A DNA stretch of 64,000 nt from a bacterium 1XD21-13. GTDB taxonomy: Bacteria; Bacillota; Clostridia; Lachnospirales; Lachnospiraceae. The notes under the pieces are model-generated. The model did not search any database and was not told the DNA's origin. It saw only the letters and a program-made list of their open reading frames with translations. A program made the translations under genes and the position numbers. Shown piece by piece: positions 6,571 to 14,597 of this stretch. The stretch spans positions 1-64,000 of the forward strand of contig QZDX01000020.1 in the NCBI GenBank assembly GCA_009917555.1. Reading direction: 5' to 3'. How positions within the stretch are numbered: the stretch's first letter is position 1; each line of letters opens with the position of its first letter.

Positions 6571-7656
6571 ATGAAGATTCAACTGAGAGAAGCAATGTTT
6601 TCGGAGAAGGAGCATCTGTTTTTGGAGGATGGGTCCTTAAAGGCGTATCTATTTCGCTACGACAGCGGAGTTTGCGCAGTGAAGCTTGAGAATGAAAAAG
6701 GGTATATCATTGTGCTGCCCTATCAGGGACAGATGGTTTGGGATGCTGTTTTTTGCGGACGTTCCCTGAAGATGCAGAATGCCTGCACCATGCCTAAGTT
6801 CCGGGGAGAATTTCGGGATACCTATGGCTGCTATGTGATGCACTGCGGAATTCTGCGTATGGGATGTCCCTCAGAGAAGGACATGCATCCCCATCACGGC
6901 GAGCTGCCATACGTTACCTATGACCAGGCCGCAATCGTGGCGGGTAAGGATGAGAAGGGGCGTTATCTGGCGGTCACCGGTCTGTATGAATATTATAAGG
7001 TGTTTGACAACCACTATGCGGCCCGGCCTATGACAAAGCTCTATGAGAACTCCACACTTCTGGATATCATTCTGGAGATTGAGAATCTGGGAAGCGCTCC
7101 CATGGATCTCATGTATCAGTGCCATATTAACAATGCCACAGAGGTGGGGGCTCGAATCTACCAGACATTGCCCTGGGATAAGGAGCATATGTCAGCCAGA
7201 GTCAGTATTCCTCAGTACAGCGAGGTGGACCCCAAGTTCCTGGCGCTGATGGAACGGGTACAAGGGGATGTGGGGGCTACCCAGGTGATAGGACCCGACG
7301 ATGTGTACGATCCGGAGCTTGTGATATTCCTGCGCAATCCTGTAAAGGATGAAAACGGTTTTGTACATTATCTCTATGTTCACGGAGACGGTAGCGCAGA
7401 TTATACCACCTATGATGCCAATGTGCTGAACTGTGGCGTTCGCTGGATGGTGCACCATAAGGATTGGCAGGCTATGGGAATGGCGCTTCCGGGAACTGCG
7501 GAGCCGGAGGGATATCTGGCGGAGAAGGAGAAGGGAAATGTGAGAAAGCTTCCGGGGAAAGCAATATGGAGGTCTGTGATCACGGCAGGCTACCTTACGG
7601 CAGAGGAGGCCAGGGAAAAGAAAGATCAGATTGAACAAATTATGGGAGGACAGTAA
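6571..7656 (+). CDS. DUF4432-type aldose-1-epimerase-like protein
   Basis: A 361-residue protein of the galactose-mutarotase-like beta-sandwich superfamily, closest in pattern to DUF4432. Visible features are YIIVLPYQGQMVWDAVFCGR near the N-terminus, HCGILRMGCP, HGELPY, NHYAARP and MYQCHINN. These supply several conserved His residues as in sugar mutarotases. In-frame starts at 6550 (TTG), 6553 and 6568 exist; AAAAGGAGAAGG (6556-6567) best positions ATG 6571. It lies 5 nt before a BtpA-family gene, so the two form an operon. A role in binding or epimerising a sugar or sugar phosphate is likely but the substrate is unknown. Confidence 0.75.
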   Translation: MKIQLREAMFSEKEHLFLEDGSLKAYLFRYDSGVCAVKLENEKGYIIVLPYQGQMVWDAVFCGRSLKMQNACTMPKFRGEFRDTYGCYVMHCGILRMGCPSEKDMHPHHGELPYVTYDQAAIVAGKDEKGRYLAVTGLYEYYKVFDNHYAARPMTKLYENSTLLDIILEIENLGSAPMDLMYQCHINNATEVGARIYQTLPWDKEHMSARVSIPQYSEVDPKFLALMERVQGDVGATQVIGPDDVYDPELVIFLRNPVKDENGFVHYLYVHGDGSADYTTYDANVLNCGVRWMVHHKDWQAMGMALPGTAEPEGYLAEKEKGNVRKLPGKAIWRSVITAGYLTAEEAREKKDQIEQIMGGQ

Positions 7657-7661
7657 GCGAT

Positions 7662-8486
7662 ATGGGAAGACTGGATAAGATTTTTGTAAATAAGAAGCCG
7701 ATTATTGGTATGGTGCATCTGCGGCCCCTTCCGGGCTCGCCCCTGTACGATCCCACCCAAATGGGAATGAAGCGGATTCTGGAGATTGCGAGGGAGGAGG
7801 CAAAACAACTGGAGGATGCCGGCGTGGACGGTGTACAGGTAGAAAATATGTGGGATATACCCTATCTCCAGGGAGAAAAGATTGGACCAGAGACTGTGGC
7901 GGCCCTTGCTATAGGCGTTCATGAGGTGGCTGGTGCTGTCTCCATTCCGGTAGGAGCGGAATGTCATATGAATGGTGGCGATAAGGCTCTGGCCTGTGCG
8001 GTGGCAGGCGGCGCCCGCTGGGTGCGTGTGTTTGAGTGGTGCAATGCCTTCATTTCTCAGTCAGGCTACATTGAGGCCATCGGAGGCCAGCTGGCCCGGA
8101 TGCGCAGCCATTTAAAGGCGGAGGATATCGCCTGCCTGTGTGATGTGAATGTGAAGCATGGCAGCCATTTTATCATTCATGACAGAAGCGTGGAGGAGCA
8201 GGCTATGGATATCGAGGCTCAGGACGGAGACGCGGTCATTGTTACCGGCTTTGATACGGGCATGCCGCCCAGTGTGGATAAGGTTCAAAGCTGTAAGCAG
8301 AAGGTGAAGCTTCCGATTTTCCTTGGCAGCGGACTGAGCACGGATAATATTCCGGAGCTCTTAGGCTGTGCGGACGGAGCCATTGTGGGGAGCTATTTCA
8401 AGGAGGATGGAAATTGGAAGAATCCCATAGATGTGAAGCGGGCACGTGAATTTATGAAAGCGGTGGAGAGACTGCGGCAGGAGTAG
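7662..8486 (+). CDS. BtpA/SgcQ family TIM-barrel protein
   Basis: A 274-residue BtpA-family protein, recognised by the N-terminal IIGMVHLRPLPGSP signature, a VDGVQVENMWD motif near residue 50, the AECHMNGG region, CDVNVKHGSH and a C-terminal phosphate-binding-like LGSGLSTDNIPEL. The family includes BtpA (photosystem I biogenesis in cyanobacteria) and SgcQ in a putative sugar-utilisation operon. In Firmicutes the biochemical role is unclear. Pairing with the DUF4432 gene suggests carbohydrate or nucleoside metabolism. The operon ends at the inverted repeat at 8518. Confidence 0.85.
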   Translation: MGRLDKIFVNKKPIIGMVHLRPLPGSPLYDPTQMGMKRILEIAREEAKQLEDAGVDGVQVENMWDIPYLQGEKIGPETVAALAIGVHEVAGAVSIPVGAECHMNGGDKALACAVAGGARWVRVFEWCNAFISQSGYIEAIGGQLARMRSHLKAEDIACLCDVNVKHGSHFIIHDRSVEEQAMDIEAQDGDAVIVTGFDTGMPPSVDKVQSCKQKVKLPIFLGSGLSTDNIPELLGCADGAIVGSYFKEDGNWKNPIDVKRAREFMKAVERLRQE

Positions 8487-8517
8487 ACGGTACTTATAGT
8501 AGGAGAATCATAAAAAG

Positions 8518-8560
8518 GGGGTGTTGGAAAATAAGCTCATATCTTATTTCCCGACACCCC
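8518..8560. terminator. convergent terminator hairpin
   Basis: An 18-nt near-perfect inverted repeat (8518-8535 and 8543-8560). The five A residues just before it become a T-run on the minus strand, so it best serves the reverse-strand acyltransferase-like gene and may also stop the BtpA transcript. Confidence 0.75.
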
Positions 8561-8573
8561 TCAGTGCTTTTAA

Positions 8574-9488
8574 TTACCGCCGATCGATTTTGTCATGAAT
8601 AACTTCCCTGGGACGTTCCATGAGCTGCTCCGGCTTGGAAATGCCGCTTTTGATATGCTTAAAGCCAATGGCATAGACAAAGCCGTCACAGATGCGCTCG
8701 TCCACCACAAACTTCATGTTCAGGTAGGTCTTGCGGCGAAGGTTGTTTTCCCGATCCAGCTCATGAACTGTCTCCTTGCTTCCGATGGCTCCAAAAATGG
8801 AGATGGTGCCGAACTCATATATATGGTGGTATACCGGCTGCATACCGATAGAACCCATATTTGTGAGAAAGAAGCTGGAGTGGAAGGGGCTTAGAGCCGT
8901 AATCTTTCTGGGAATCCAGCCATAGCGATCCAGGAGCTTCAACAGGGAAAAGACAAGGCTGATAAGCCAGCCGGGAATCAGTGCCAGTGCTACCTCCAGC
9001 TTATCAAAATCATTTTTATTCTCATCCTCCATCACCTTTTTGGTGCGGTCAATGGGATTAGCCAGAGCTTCGATCTCAGCAACCACCTCTTTGAGAGTGG
9101 CGTCCATCTCAAAGCGGGGCATGATAGTGGTGCGCTCGCTGTCTCTCTGCATTCCCTTCATGACTACCATAGAGCCCTTCATTTCATTGCGGGCATAGAT
9201 ATTGTTGCGCTGAATGAAGCGGTTTAGTTCGGGAACCTGGGAGTAGGTACGCACGATAGCGGCAAAGACAATGTGATACAGGGTCAATCCGGGAATCTCG
9301 CTCTTTCGCATCTTGTGCAGAAATTCCTGGGTGTGGGTGATGTCGATACGATCCTCAAACAATACCCAGCTGTCAGATTTGCTTCTCATAATATATGGAA
9401 TCAGCTTCCCCATAGGGTCCAGATTCCGAACAAGAAAACCATCGTTTCGATCGCCGAAACGACGCTTTCTTCCCTCAAGTGGTTTCAT
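8574..9488 (-). CDS. E2/CAT-fold acyltransferase homologue with altered catalytic motif
   Basis: A 304-residue protein resembling the catalytic domain of 2-oxoacid dehydrogenase E2 and chloramphenicol acetyltransferase, without lipoyl or peripheral-subunit-binding domains. The GLTLYHIVFAAIVRTY helix, FFLTNMGSIGM and the C-terminal region align in pattern. The active-site motif, normally DHRxxDG, reads DERICDG (residues 263-269), so the general-base His is Glu264. A hydrophobic stretch at about 168-185 could associate with membrane. GAGGAAGT precedes the ATG. It stands alone, divergent from the solute-binding protein gene. It is probably not a conventional CoA-dependent acyltransferase; the function is unknown. 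Confidence 0.75.
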   Translation of the reverse strand: MKPLEGRKRRFGDRNDGFLVRNLDPMGKLIPYIMRSKSDSWVLFEDRIDITHTQEFLHKMRKSEIPGLTLYHIVFAAIVRTYSQVPELNRFIQRNNIYARNEMKGSMVVMKGMQRDSERTTIMPRFEMDATLKEVVAEIEALANPIDRTKKVMEDENKNDFDKLEVALALIPGWLISLVFSLLKLLDRYGWIPRKITALSPFHSSFFLTNMGSIGMQPVYHHIYEFGTISIFGAIGSKETVHELDRENNLRRKTYLNMKFVVDERICDGFVYAIGFKHIKSGISKPEQLMERPREVIHDKIDRR

Positions 9489-9558
9489 TCATACTTCCTC
9501 CTTCGTATGCATTCATTGTACATGAAACAGGAAATGCTTGTCAACTGGAAAGCCGGTA

Positions 9559-9588
9559 TTGAAAAGATATACCAGTTTATGATATAGT
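9559..9588 (+). promoter_or_regulatory. putative promoter of the lipoprotein-pyrC operon
   Basis: TTGAAA (9559-9564), 18-nt spacer, TATAGT (9583-9588), 22 nt before the ATG. The 122-nt divergent spacer must also hold the reverse-strand promoter, which I could not place. Confidence 0.45.
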
Positions 9589-9610
9589 AGGGAAGTTAGG
9601 AGGCTTAGGA

Positions 9611-11020
9611 ATGAACAATTGGAGGAAAATAGCGGCTTTTGCCATGTGCGGAGCGCTTATTTTGGGAATGTGCGGTTGCAAGGGAAAAGCGCCTGAGGGC
9701 GATGACATAGAGATAGAAGCGGTGGAGGAGCCATCTGAGGCAGAGATGGAGGAGCCGGAGGAGGCCGTAGAGGTGGTTTCCGATCTGGAGGCCAGCATTA
9801 CCTGGTGGACCTATCCCGTATTCGTTCAGGATGAGGGACAGGAGGATGGTATCTATGAGCAGACCTTGATTGAGAAGTTTCATCAGAAGTACCCCAATAT
9901 TCAGGTAGATCTTCGTGTGCTGGATTACACGGAGGGGCCGGACGAGCTTCAGGGGCTCATAGAGGGCGAAGGCCTGGAGCTGCCGGACGTACTCCTGGAC
10001 GAGCCTGGGCGTATCGGAAGCTATGCCAGGGCCGGAGTACTTGCCAATCTGGACGGGATGTTTACGGAAGAGATGACTTCCGATATGGTGAGCCAGGGGA
10101 TTTTAAGTGCCTGTAGGAGCGAAGGGGCTTATGTCATGTACCCCTTAAGCGGTTCCAATTATGTGATGGCATTCAACCGCAGTATGATTGAGGCATCCGG
10201 TGCCATAGAGCTTATGAACCGGGAGGGGGCCTGCACCTGGACCACAGAAGCCTTTGAACAGGTTTTGGAGCGGCTGGGTGAGTCGGAGTGCAACGGCGGA
10301 ATTCTGTATTGCTCCGGGATTGCCGGGGACTATGCCACCCGTTCCTTTCTGACCAATCTCTATGACGGGAATCTCATGAACGAGGATGGGACAGCCTATA
10401 TTATGAACAGTGAGGCCAATCAGCAGGCATTGACAAAGGTGAAGGAGTGGATGGAAAAGGGCTGGATTCTAAATGGCTCCGGTTCCTCCGGTGCAGACGC
10501 TGTGTCCTCCTTTGTGCAGGGGGAGAATTCCTTCTGTCTTCTTTGGAGCTTGCCCCAGGCACTAAGCAATGCGGAGACTCTGGCGGAGAATCAGGTGGAG
10601 GTAGTGGTGATGCCCTATCCCTCCGCAGACGGTATTCCCAGTCTGGAATATATGCTGAATGGTTTTTGCATCTTCAAGACAGAGGATGAGAGCCGGGAAC
10701 AGGCGGCCCGATATCTGGTGGACTTTTTGTGCAACGATGAGAGCGTGGCAGCAGAAAATGTGGCCAGGAGCGGTGGATTTCCAATCCGCACCTCCATGGG
10801 TGATGTGTATGGGGGTAATGAGGAGGCACTGCTCTATGAGGCTCTACTTCCCTACAGCGGAACCTACTATAACAAGGTAGAGGGCTTTGAGGAGATGCGC
10901 GTGTACTGGTATCAGATGCTGACAGAGATTCTGAATGGGGAATACAGTGTCAAGGATTCTACGGACAGCTTTGTGGAGTATGCCAATAAGACCTTAGAGC
11001 CAAAAGAGGAAGAGGAATGA
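9611..11020 (+). CDS. extracellular solute-binding lipoprotein, family 1
   Basis: A 469-residue substrate-binding protein of the sugar ABC-transporter type. The N-terminus is a lipoprotein signal with lipobox LGMCGC (lipidated Cys near residue 21-23). A Glu-rich linker (residues 28-58) follows. The ligand-binding domain begins at SITWWTYPVF and continues through FHQKYPNIQVDLRVLDY, typical of family 1. No permease or ATPase gene is near. It overlaps pyrC by 4 nt (ATGA), so it is translationally coupled to a cytosolic pyrimidine enzyme. The ligand is unknown; a sugar or sensory role is possible. Confidence 0.88.
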   Translation: MNNWRKIAAFAMCGALILGMCGCKGKAPEGDDIEIEAVEEPSEAEMEEPEEAVEVVSDLEASITWWTYPVFVQDEGQEDGIYEQTLIEKFHQKYPNIQVDLRVLDYTEGPDELQGLIEGEGLELPDVLLDEPGRIGSYARAGVLANLDGMFTEEMTSDMVSQGILSACRSEGAYVMYPLSGSNYVMAFNRSMIEASGAIELMNREGACTWTTEAFEQVLERLGESECNGGILYCSGIAGDYATRSFLTNLYDGNLMNEDGTAYIMNSEANQQALTKVKEWMEKGWILNGSGSSGADAVSSFVQGENSFCLLWSLPQALSNAETLAENQVEVVVMPYPSADGIPSLEYMLNGFCIFKTEDESREQAARYLVDFLCNDESVAAENVARSGGFPIRTSMGDVYGGNEEALLYEALLPYSGTYYNKVEGFEEMRVYWYQMLTEILNGEYSVKDSTDSFVEYANKTLEPKEEEE

Positions 11021-12282
11021 TTGGAATTCGTAATGTTCGGGTGCTGGACCCGGCAAACGGCAGAGATGAGAGAGGAAATCTTCTGATTGCGGAGGGAAAA
11101 ATTGTCTCTGTGGATGCAAATCTGGAGGAGACTCAGGGTGTCCGGATTTTGGAGGGAGCCGGCCTGGTGGCCGCACCGGGGCTGGTGGATGTTCACGTTC
11201 ATTTTCGCGATCCAGGACTGACCTATAAGGAGGACATTGAGACAGGAGCCAGGGCTGCAGCCTGCGGAGGATATACCACTGTGGTCTGTATGGCCAATAC
11301 AAAGCCGGTTGTTGACAATCAAAAGATCCTGTCTGATGTGCTGGAGAAGGGGAGCAGGACCGGGATTCATGTCAAGTCCTGTGCCTGTGTCACAAAAGGC
11401 ATGGAGGGGAAGGCCCTGACGGACATGGAAGGGCTGTGCCAAAGAGGGGCTGTGGGATTTACCGATGACGGGAAGCCCATTCTTGATGAGGAGCTGCTTC
11501 GCGAGGCTATGAGGGAGGCTGCCCGGCTGGGCGTTCCCATCAGTCTCCATGAGGAGCATCCGGCTTTTGTGAATGATCCCGGAGTGAATTATGGACCAGT
11601 TGCAAAGAAGCTGGGACTTTTGGGAGCTTCGGTTCGATCGGAGGTATGTCTGGCCCATCGGGATTGTAAGCTGGCAGCGGAGACGGGCGCAAGGGTGAAT
11701 ATTCAGCATATCAGCACGGAGGGCGCAGTGCAGGCCGTGCGGCAGGCCAAGGAAAAGGGAGCCGGGGTGACGGCGGAGGCATCGCCCCACCATTTTACAC
11801 TTACGGAGGAAGCAGTACTCACCTTTGGAACCCTGGCCAAAATGAATCCGCCGTTGCGGTCAGAGGCAGACCGGCAGGCGGTGATTCAGGGGCTTCAGGA
11901 CGGCACCATTGATATCATAGCCACAGATCACGCGCCCCACAGCCAGGAGGAGAAGGAACGGCCCTTTACTCAGGCACCCAGCGGCATCATTGGTCTGGAG
12001 ACGGCTTTGGCTCTGGGAATTACTGAGCTGGTAAAGCCAGGATATTTGACGCTGATGCAGCTGATGGAGAAGATGAGCCGGAATCCTGCACTCTTGTACG
12101 GCTTTGATTATCCGGGAATTGTGCCGGGGGCACCTGCGGATTTGGTGATTTTTGATGAAAATGAGCGTTGGAGGGTGGAGAGGTTTGCTTCTAAGGCGGT
12201 GAATTCCCCCTTCCTGGGAAGAGAGCTCTGTGGGAGGGTGCGTTACACCATCTGCAATGGAGTGCTTGTATATGAGAGGTAG
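11017..12282 (+). CDS. pyrC: dihydroorotase, class I (PyrC)
   Basis: A 421-residue amidohydrolase catalysing the reversible cyclisation of carbamoyl aspartate to dihydroorotate in pyrimidine synthesis. Metal-binding motif HVHFRDPG places His60 and His62. Other signatures are AACGGYTTVVCMANTKP, GFTDDGKPI, a His in NIQHIST, SPHHF, TDHAPHS with the catalytic Asp, and PSGIIGLETAL. The length and pattern match the class I form of Gram-positive bacteria. No other pyr gene is in the window, so it is separated from the usual pyr operon. A bidirectional terminator follows. Confidence 0.95.
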   Translation: MIGIRNVRVLDPANGRDERGNLLIAEGKIVSVDANLEETQGVRILEGAGLVAAPGLVDVHVHFRDPGLTYKEDIETGARAAACGGYTTVVCMANTKPVVDNQKILSDVLEKGSRTGIHVKSCACVTKGMEGKALTDMEGLCQRGAVGFTDDGKPILDEELLREAMREAARLGVPISLHEEHPAFVNDPGVNYGPVAKKLGLLGASVRSEVCLAHRDCKLAAETGARVNIQHISTEGAVQAVRQAKEKGAGVTAEASPHHFTLTEEAVLTFGTLAKMNPPLRSEADRQAVIQGLQDGTIDIIATDHAPHSQEEKERPFTQAPSGIIGLETALALGITELVKPGYLTLMQLMEKMSRNPALLYGFDYPGIVPGAPADLVIFDENERWRVERFASKAVNSPFLGRELCGRVRYTICNGVLVYER

Positions 12283-12285
12283 AAA

Positions 12286-12322
12286 AAAATAAGCTCCGGG
12301 GCCTGGGCCTCGGAGTTCTTTT
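12286..12322. terminator. bidirectional terminator between pyrC and XRE gene
   Basis: A 10-bp stem CTCCGGGGCC/GGCCTCGGAG (12294-12303, 12306-12315) is flanked by an A-run on the left and TTCTTTT on the right. Confidence 0.8.
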
Positions 12323-12734
12323 AATTATCGGAGACTGTTCGTGCCTCCAGCCGTCTCTTTTTAAACAGAACATATTCCCGAACCTCCTGCTGTGTTTCGG
12401 GAGGAAGAGATTTGTAGTTGGTCAACATTCTGGCATCCGTTCCGTTTAACGGAATTGCATTATTTTCCGGAGTCACAGCCATATACTCACTGGCAGGAGC
12501 ATCGGAAATCTGCTCCATATCCACAGATAAATCCGTGTAAAGCAGGAGGTCTATGGAAATGTGGTACAGGTCAGCCAGATCACAGACAGTCTTCATGTCA
12601 GGAAGCCGTCTTCCGGTCTCATAAAGGGAGTAGGTTTGACGGGCAATGTGGATATAATTGCTGACGAATTGTTGGGAATATCCATTTATAATGCGAAGTT
12701 CACGCATATTGTCCACCAGCTTCAGATCCCGCAT
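12321..12734 (-). CDS. XRE-family helix-turn-helix regulator
   Basis: A 137-residue DNA-binding protein. Residues about 3-60 form a Cro/C1-type HTH: MRELRIINGYSQQFVSNYI, then ARQTYSLYETGRRLPDMKTVCDLADLY, followed by the usual hydrophobic IDLLLYTDL. The C-terminal 70 residues are acidic then Arg/Lys-rich (VREYVLFKKRRLEA). The start at 12734 is chosen because GGGGAGG lies 9 nt upstream; the longer TTG start at 12752 overlaps that site. Target genes are unknown. Confidence 0.88.
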   Translation of the reverse strand: MRDLKLVDNMRELRIINGYSQQFVSNYIHIARQTYSLYETGRRLPDMKTVCDLADLYHISIDLLLYTDLSVDMEQISDAPASEYMAVTPENNAIPLNGTDARMLTNYKSLPPETQQEVREYVLFKKRRLEARTVSDN

Positions 12735-12868
12735 CCTGATTTTCCTCCCCAAAAGATGGGTTTATTATATCAGCTTCCATTGATTTTTATTCCAAATGGA
12801 AGAAAATGAAGCAACTGAACGCAAACGTGTCTTCAAATGACGACAAAATTCTGTTTATAACGACAAAT

Positions 12869-13321
12869 TTAGGAGACAGGACGTTGACTTAAGGTGCTGT
12901 TATGATATTCCGTGGACCATGTGACCTCCTCACCAAACCATTCCGGAGGAAGAAAGGCGCGGGCCTGTTCCTCAGAGGTGAATTCCACCTCGGCTAGTAT
13001 AAGACCTTCAAAGGGAGGGTCAAAAAGATCCAGTTCAATGGTAAGCTCATCAGGGAGAGGAATGCGGTACCGTTTTTTACGGATAATATTGCCGTCGGCC
13101 TTCTTTTTTAAATGCTCATAGCTTTCAAAGGTCAAAGGCAGATTGTATTCCTCCCGGCTCATAAGTCCCTTGGATTTGTAGGTCAGGGTGTAGGAGTCAT
13201 CACTTCGTCTTATACGCACTACCGGCTCCGTACATAAGTATGCCTGCTCTAAAAGCTGAAAGGGATAGGCATCCAGATGCTCCGGAAGCCTTTGGATTAA
13301 AAATTTTCGTTCAATTTCCAT
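12869..13321 (-). CDS. CYTH domain protein
   Basis: A 150-residue single-domain CYTH (triphosphate tunnel metalloenzyme) protein. It opens with the diagnostic MEIERKFLI (ExExK) signature and has the alternating charged beta-strand pattern: PVVRIRRSDDSYTLTYKSKG, a Lys/Arg cluster RKKRYRIPL, and ELDLFD then EVEF acidic strands. Family members hydrolyse inorganic triphosphate or act on adenylate-type substrates. Bacterial stand-alone forms are usually tripolyphosphatases. AAAGGAG precedes the ATG. Confidence 0.9.
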   Translation of the reverse strand: MEIERKFLIQRLPEHLDAYPFQLLEQAYLCTEPVVRIRRSDDSYTLTYKSKGLMSREEYNLPLTFESYEHLKKKADGNIIRKKRYRIPLPDELTIELDLFDPPFEGLILAEVEFTSEEQARAFLPPEWFGEEVTWSTEYHNSTLSQRPVS

Positions 13322-13493
13322 AGAAATACTCCTTTCGTCCCTTTACCTCATTATACAGCAGCTATGCTCCGATATCCAGTGCTGCTTTCCCAAATAATCA
13401 TGGATAATTTGGAGGAAATTTGGTATAATGAGCCTGAATAAGCAGTAGGAAATGAAATTTTATATACCATAAAGAAATAAGGAGGATAAGGAA

Positions 13494-14045
13494 GTGAAAA
13501 AAGTAAGTATTTTTCTGGCTCAGGGCTTCGAGGAGGTAGAGGCTCTGACACCCATCGATTTGCTGCGCCGGGCGGGAGCTCAGGTTACCATTGTCTCCAT
13601 TGGTGAGGAAAGAACCGTGACAGGCGCCCACGGCATTGCCATCGGAGCGGATGCCCTCTTTGATGAGATGGATTTTTCACAGGAGGCTCTGCTTGTTTTA
13701 CCGGGAGGGCAGCCGGGCACCAACAATCTGAAGGCTTGTGGGAAGCTGAGAGACCTTCTTGCGGATGCCAATGAAAAGGGAAGACTCTTGGCAGCCATCT
13801 GCGCGGCCCCTATGGTATTTGGTGATATGGGACTTTTAAAGGGGAAGAAGGCCACTTGCTACCCTGGATGTGAGGAGGGGCTTACCGGAGCCGAATATGT
13901 GACGGACCGTGTGGTTGTGGACGGGAATATTACCACCAGCCGCGGCGTGGGCACTGCCATTTCTTTTGCCCTGTCATTAATTGAACAATTATTTGGAAAG
14001 GAAAAAGCGGAAGAAATTCAAAAAAGTATTATTTATGGTCATTAA
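13494..14045 (+). CDS. DJ-1/PfpI family protein (YajL-like)
   Basis: A 183-residue DJ-1 family protein starting at GTG 13494 after AGGAGGATAAGG. It shows LAQGFEEVEALTPIDLLRRAG near the N-terminus (conserved Glu), LVLPGGQPGTNNL, and the nucleophile elbow LLAAICAAP with Cys103. A C-terminal TSRGVGTA motif completes the family pattern. Homologues include YajL and ThiJ, proposed chaperone, glyoxalase III or deglycase activities. The precise function here is not assignable from sequence. Confidence 0.92.
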   Translation: MKKVSIFLAQGFEEVEALTPIDLLRRAGAQVTIVSIGEERTVTGAHGIAIGADALFDEMDFSQEALLVLPGGQPGTNNLKACGKLRDLLADANEKGRLLAAICAAPMVFGDMGLLKGKKATCYPGCEEGLTGAEYVTDRVVVDGNITTSRGVGTAISFALSLIEQLFGKEKAEEIQKSIIYGH

Positions 14046-14063
14046 GGCTTCCTTTCATTTCCA

Positions 14064-14120
14064 GTATGCCAGAGCTGTCCTCTGTATACAATAGGTATCA
14101 GTAATACCTTATAAGGTATT
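14064..14120 (+). promoter_or_regulatory. SASP upstream region: possible sigma-G promoter and 18-bp palindrome
   Basis: GTATG (14064-14068) and TATACAATA (14085-14093) resemble forespore sigma-G -35 and -10 elements. Downstream lies a perfect 18-bp palindrome, AATACCTTATAAGGTATT (14103-14120), before the Shine-Dalgarno site. Confidence 0.4.
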
Positions 14121-14147
14121 GCGGAACTGAAATAGGAGGTGATACAG

Positions 14148-14357
14148 ATGGCAGAACAATCTAAGACAAACCAGATGGCAGTTCCGGAAGCGAAGGCAGC
14201 TATGAATCGCTTTAAGGAGGAAGTAGCCAGCGAGCTGGGTGTACCTTTAAAAGAAGGCTACAACGGTGACTTGACTTCTGCTCAGGCTGGTTCCATCGGA
14301 GGCGAAATGGTTAAGAAAATGATCATGAAGCAGGAACAGCAGATGAGCGGCAAATAA
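14148..14357 (+). CDS. alpha/beta-type small acid-soluble spore protein
   Basis: A 69-residue SASP that coats and protects DNA in dormant spores. The signatures are VPEAKAAMNRFKEEVASELG (N-terminal helix), the GPR-protease-site region around ASELGVPL, and YNGDLTSAQAGSIGGEMVKKM (second helix). The start at ATG 14148 is favoured because AGGAGGTGA (14134-14142) is its Shine-Dalgarno site; the upstream GTG overlaps that site. This gene shows the organism makes endospores. Expression would be in the forespore. Confidence 0.95.
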   Translation: MAEQSKTNQMAVPEAKAAMNRFKEEVASELGVPLKEGYNGDLTSAQAGSIGGEMVKKMIMKQEQQMSGK

Positions 14358-14368
14358 AAAAAGAAGTG

Positions 14369-14410
14369 GACGGCCCCTTATATATCGAAAGCGGTGTATG
14401 AGGGGCTGTC
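14369..14410 (+). terminator. terminator after SASP gene
   Basis: A 16-bp stem with G-T wobbles (14369-14384 with 14395-14410), followed by a weak TTGTTGT tract. Confidence 0.6.
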
Positions 14411-14470
14411 TTGTTGTCCCATTATCCAGGTTTTTCGCCTATATTTCTCTGAATTCCCACTACTTAGGGC

Positions 14471-14500
14471 TTGATTTCCTCCAAAAGCCTGTGCTATACT
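14471..14500 (+). promoter_or_regulatory. promoter of tig
   Basis: TTGATT (14471-14476) and TATACT (14495-14500) with an 18-nt spacer. A second -10-like TATAAT lies at 14503-14508. The leader to tig is about 90 nt. Confidence 0.5.
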
Positions 14501-14597
14501 ACTATAATGACTGCAAGTGTGTAAAGATTTATAGAGGTGCGGCCGGACCATTGTGGGAATGGCTGTGTAAGGATACAATATAAGGAGGAGATAAAAA

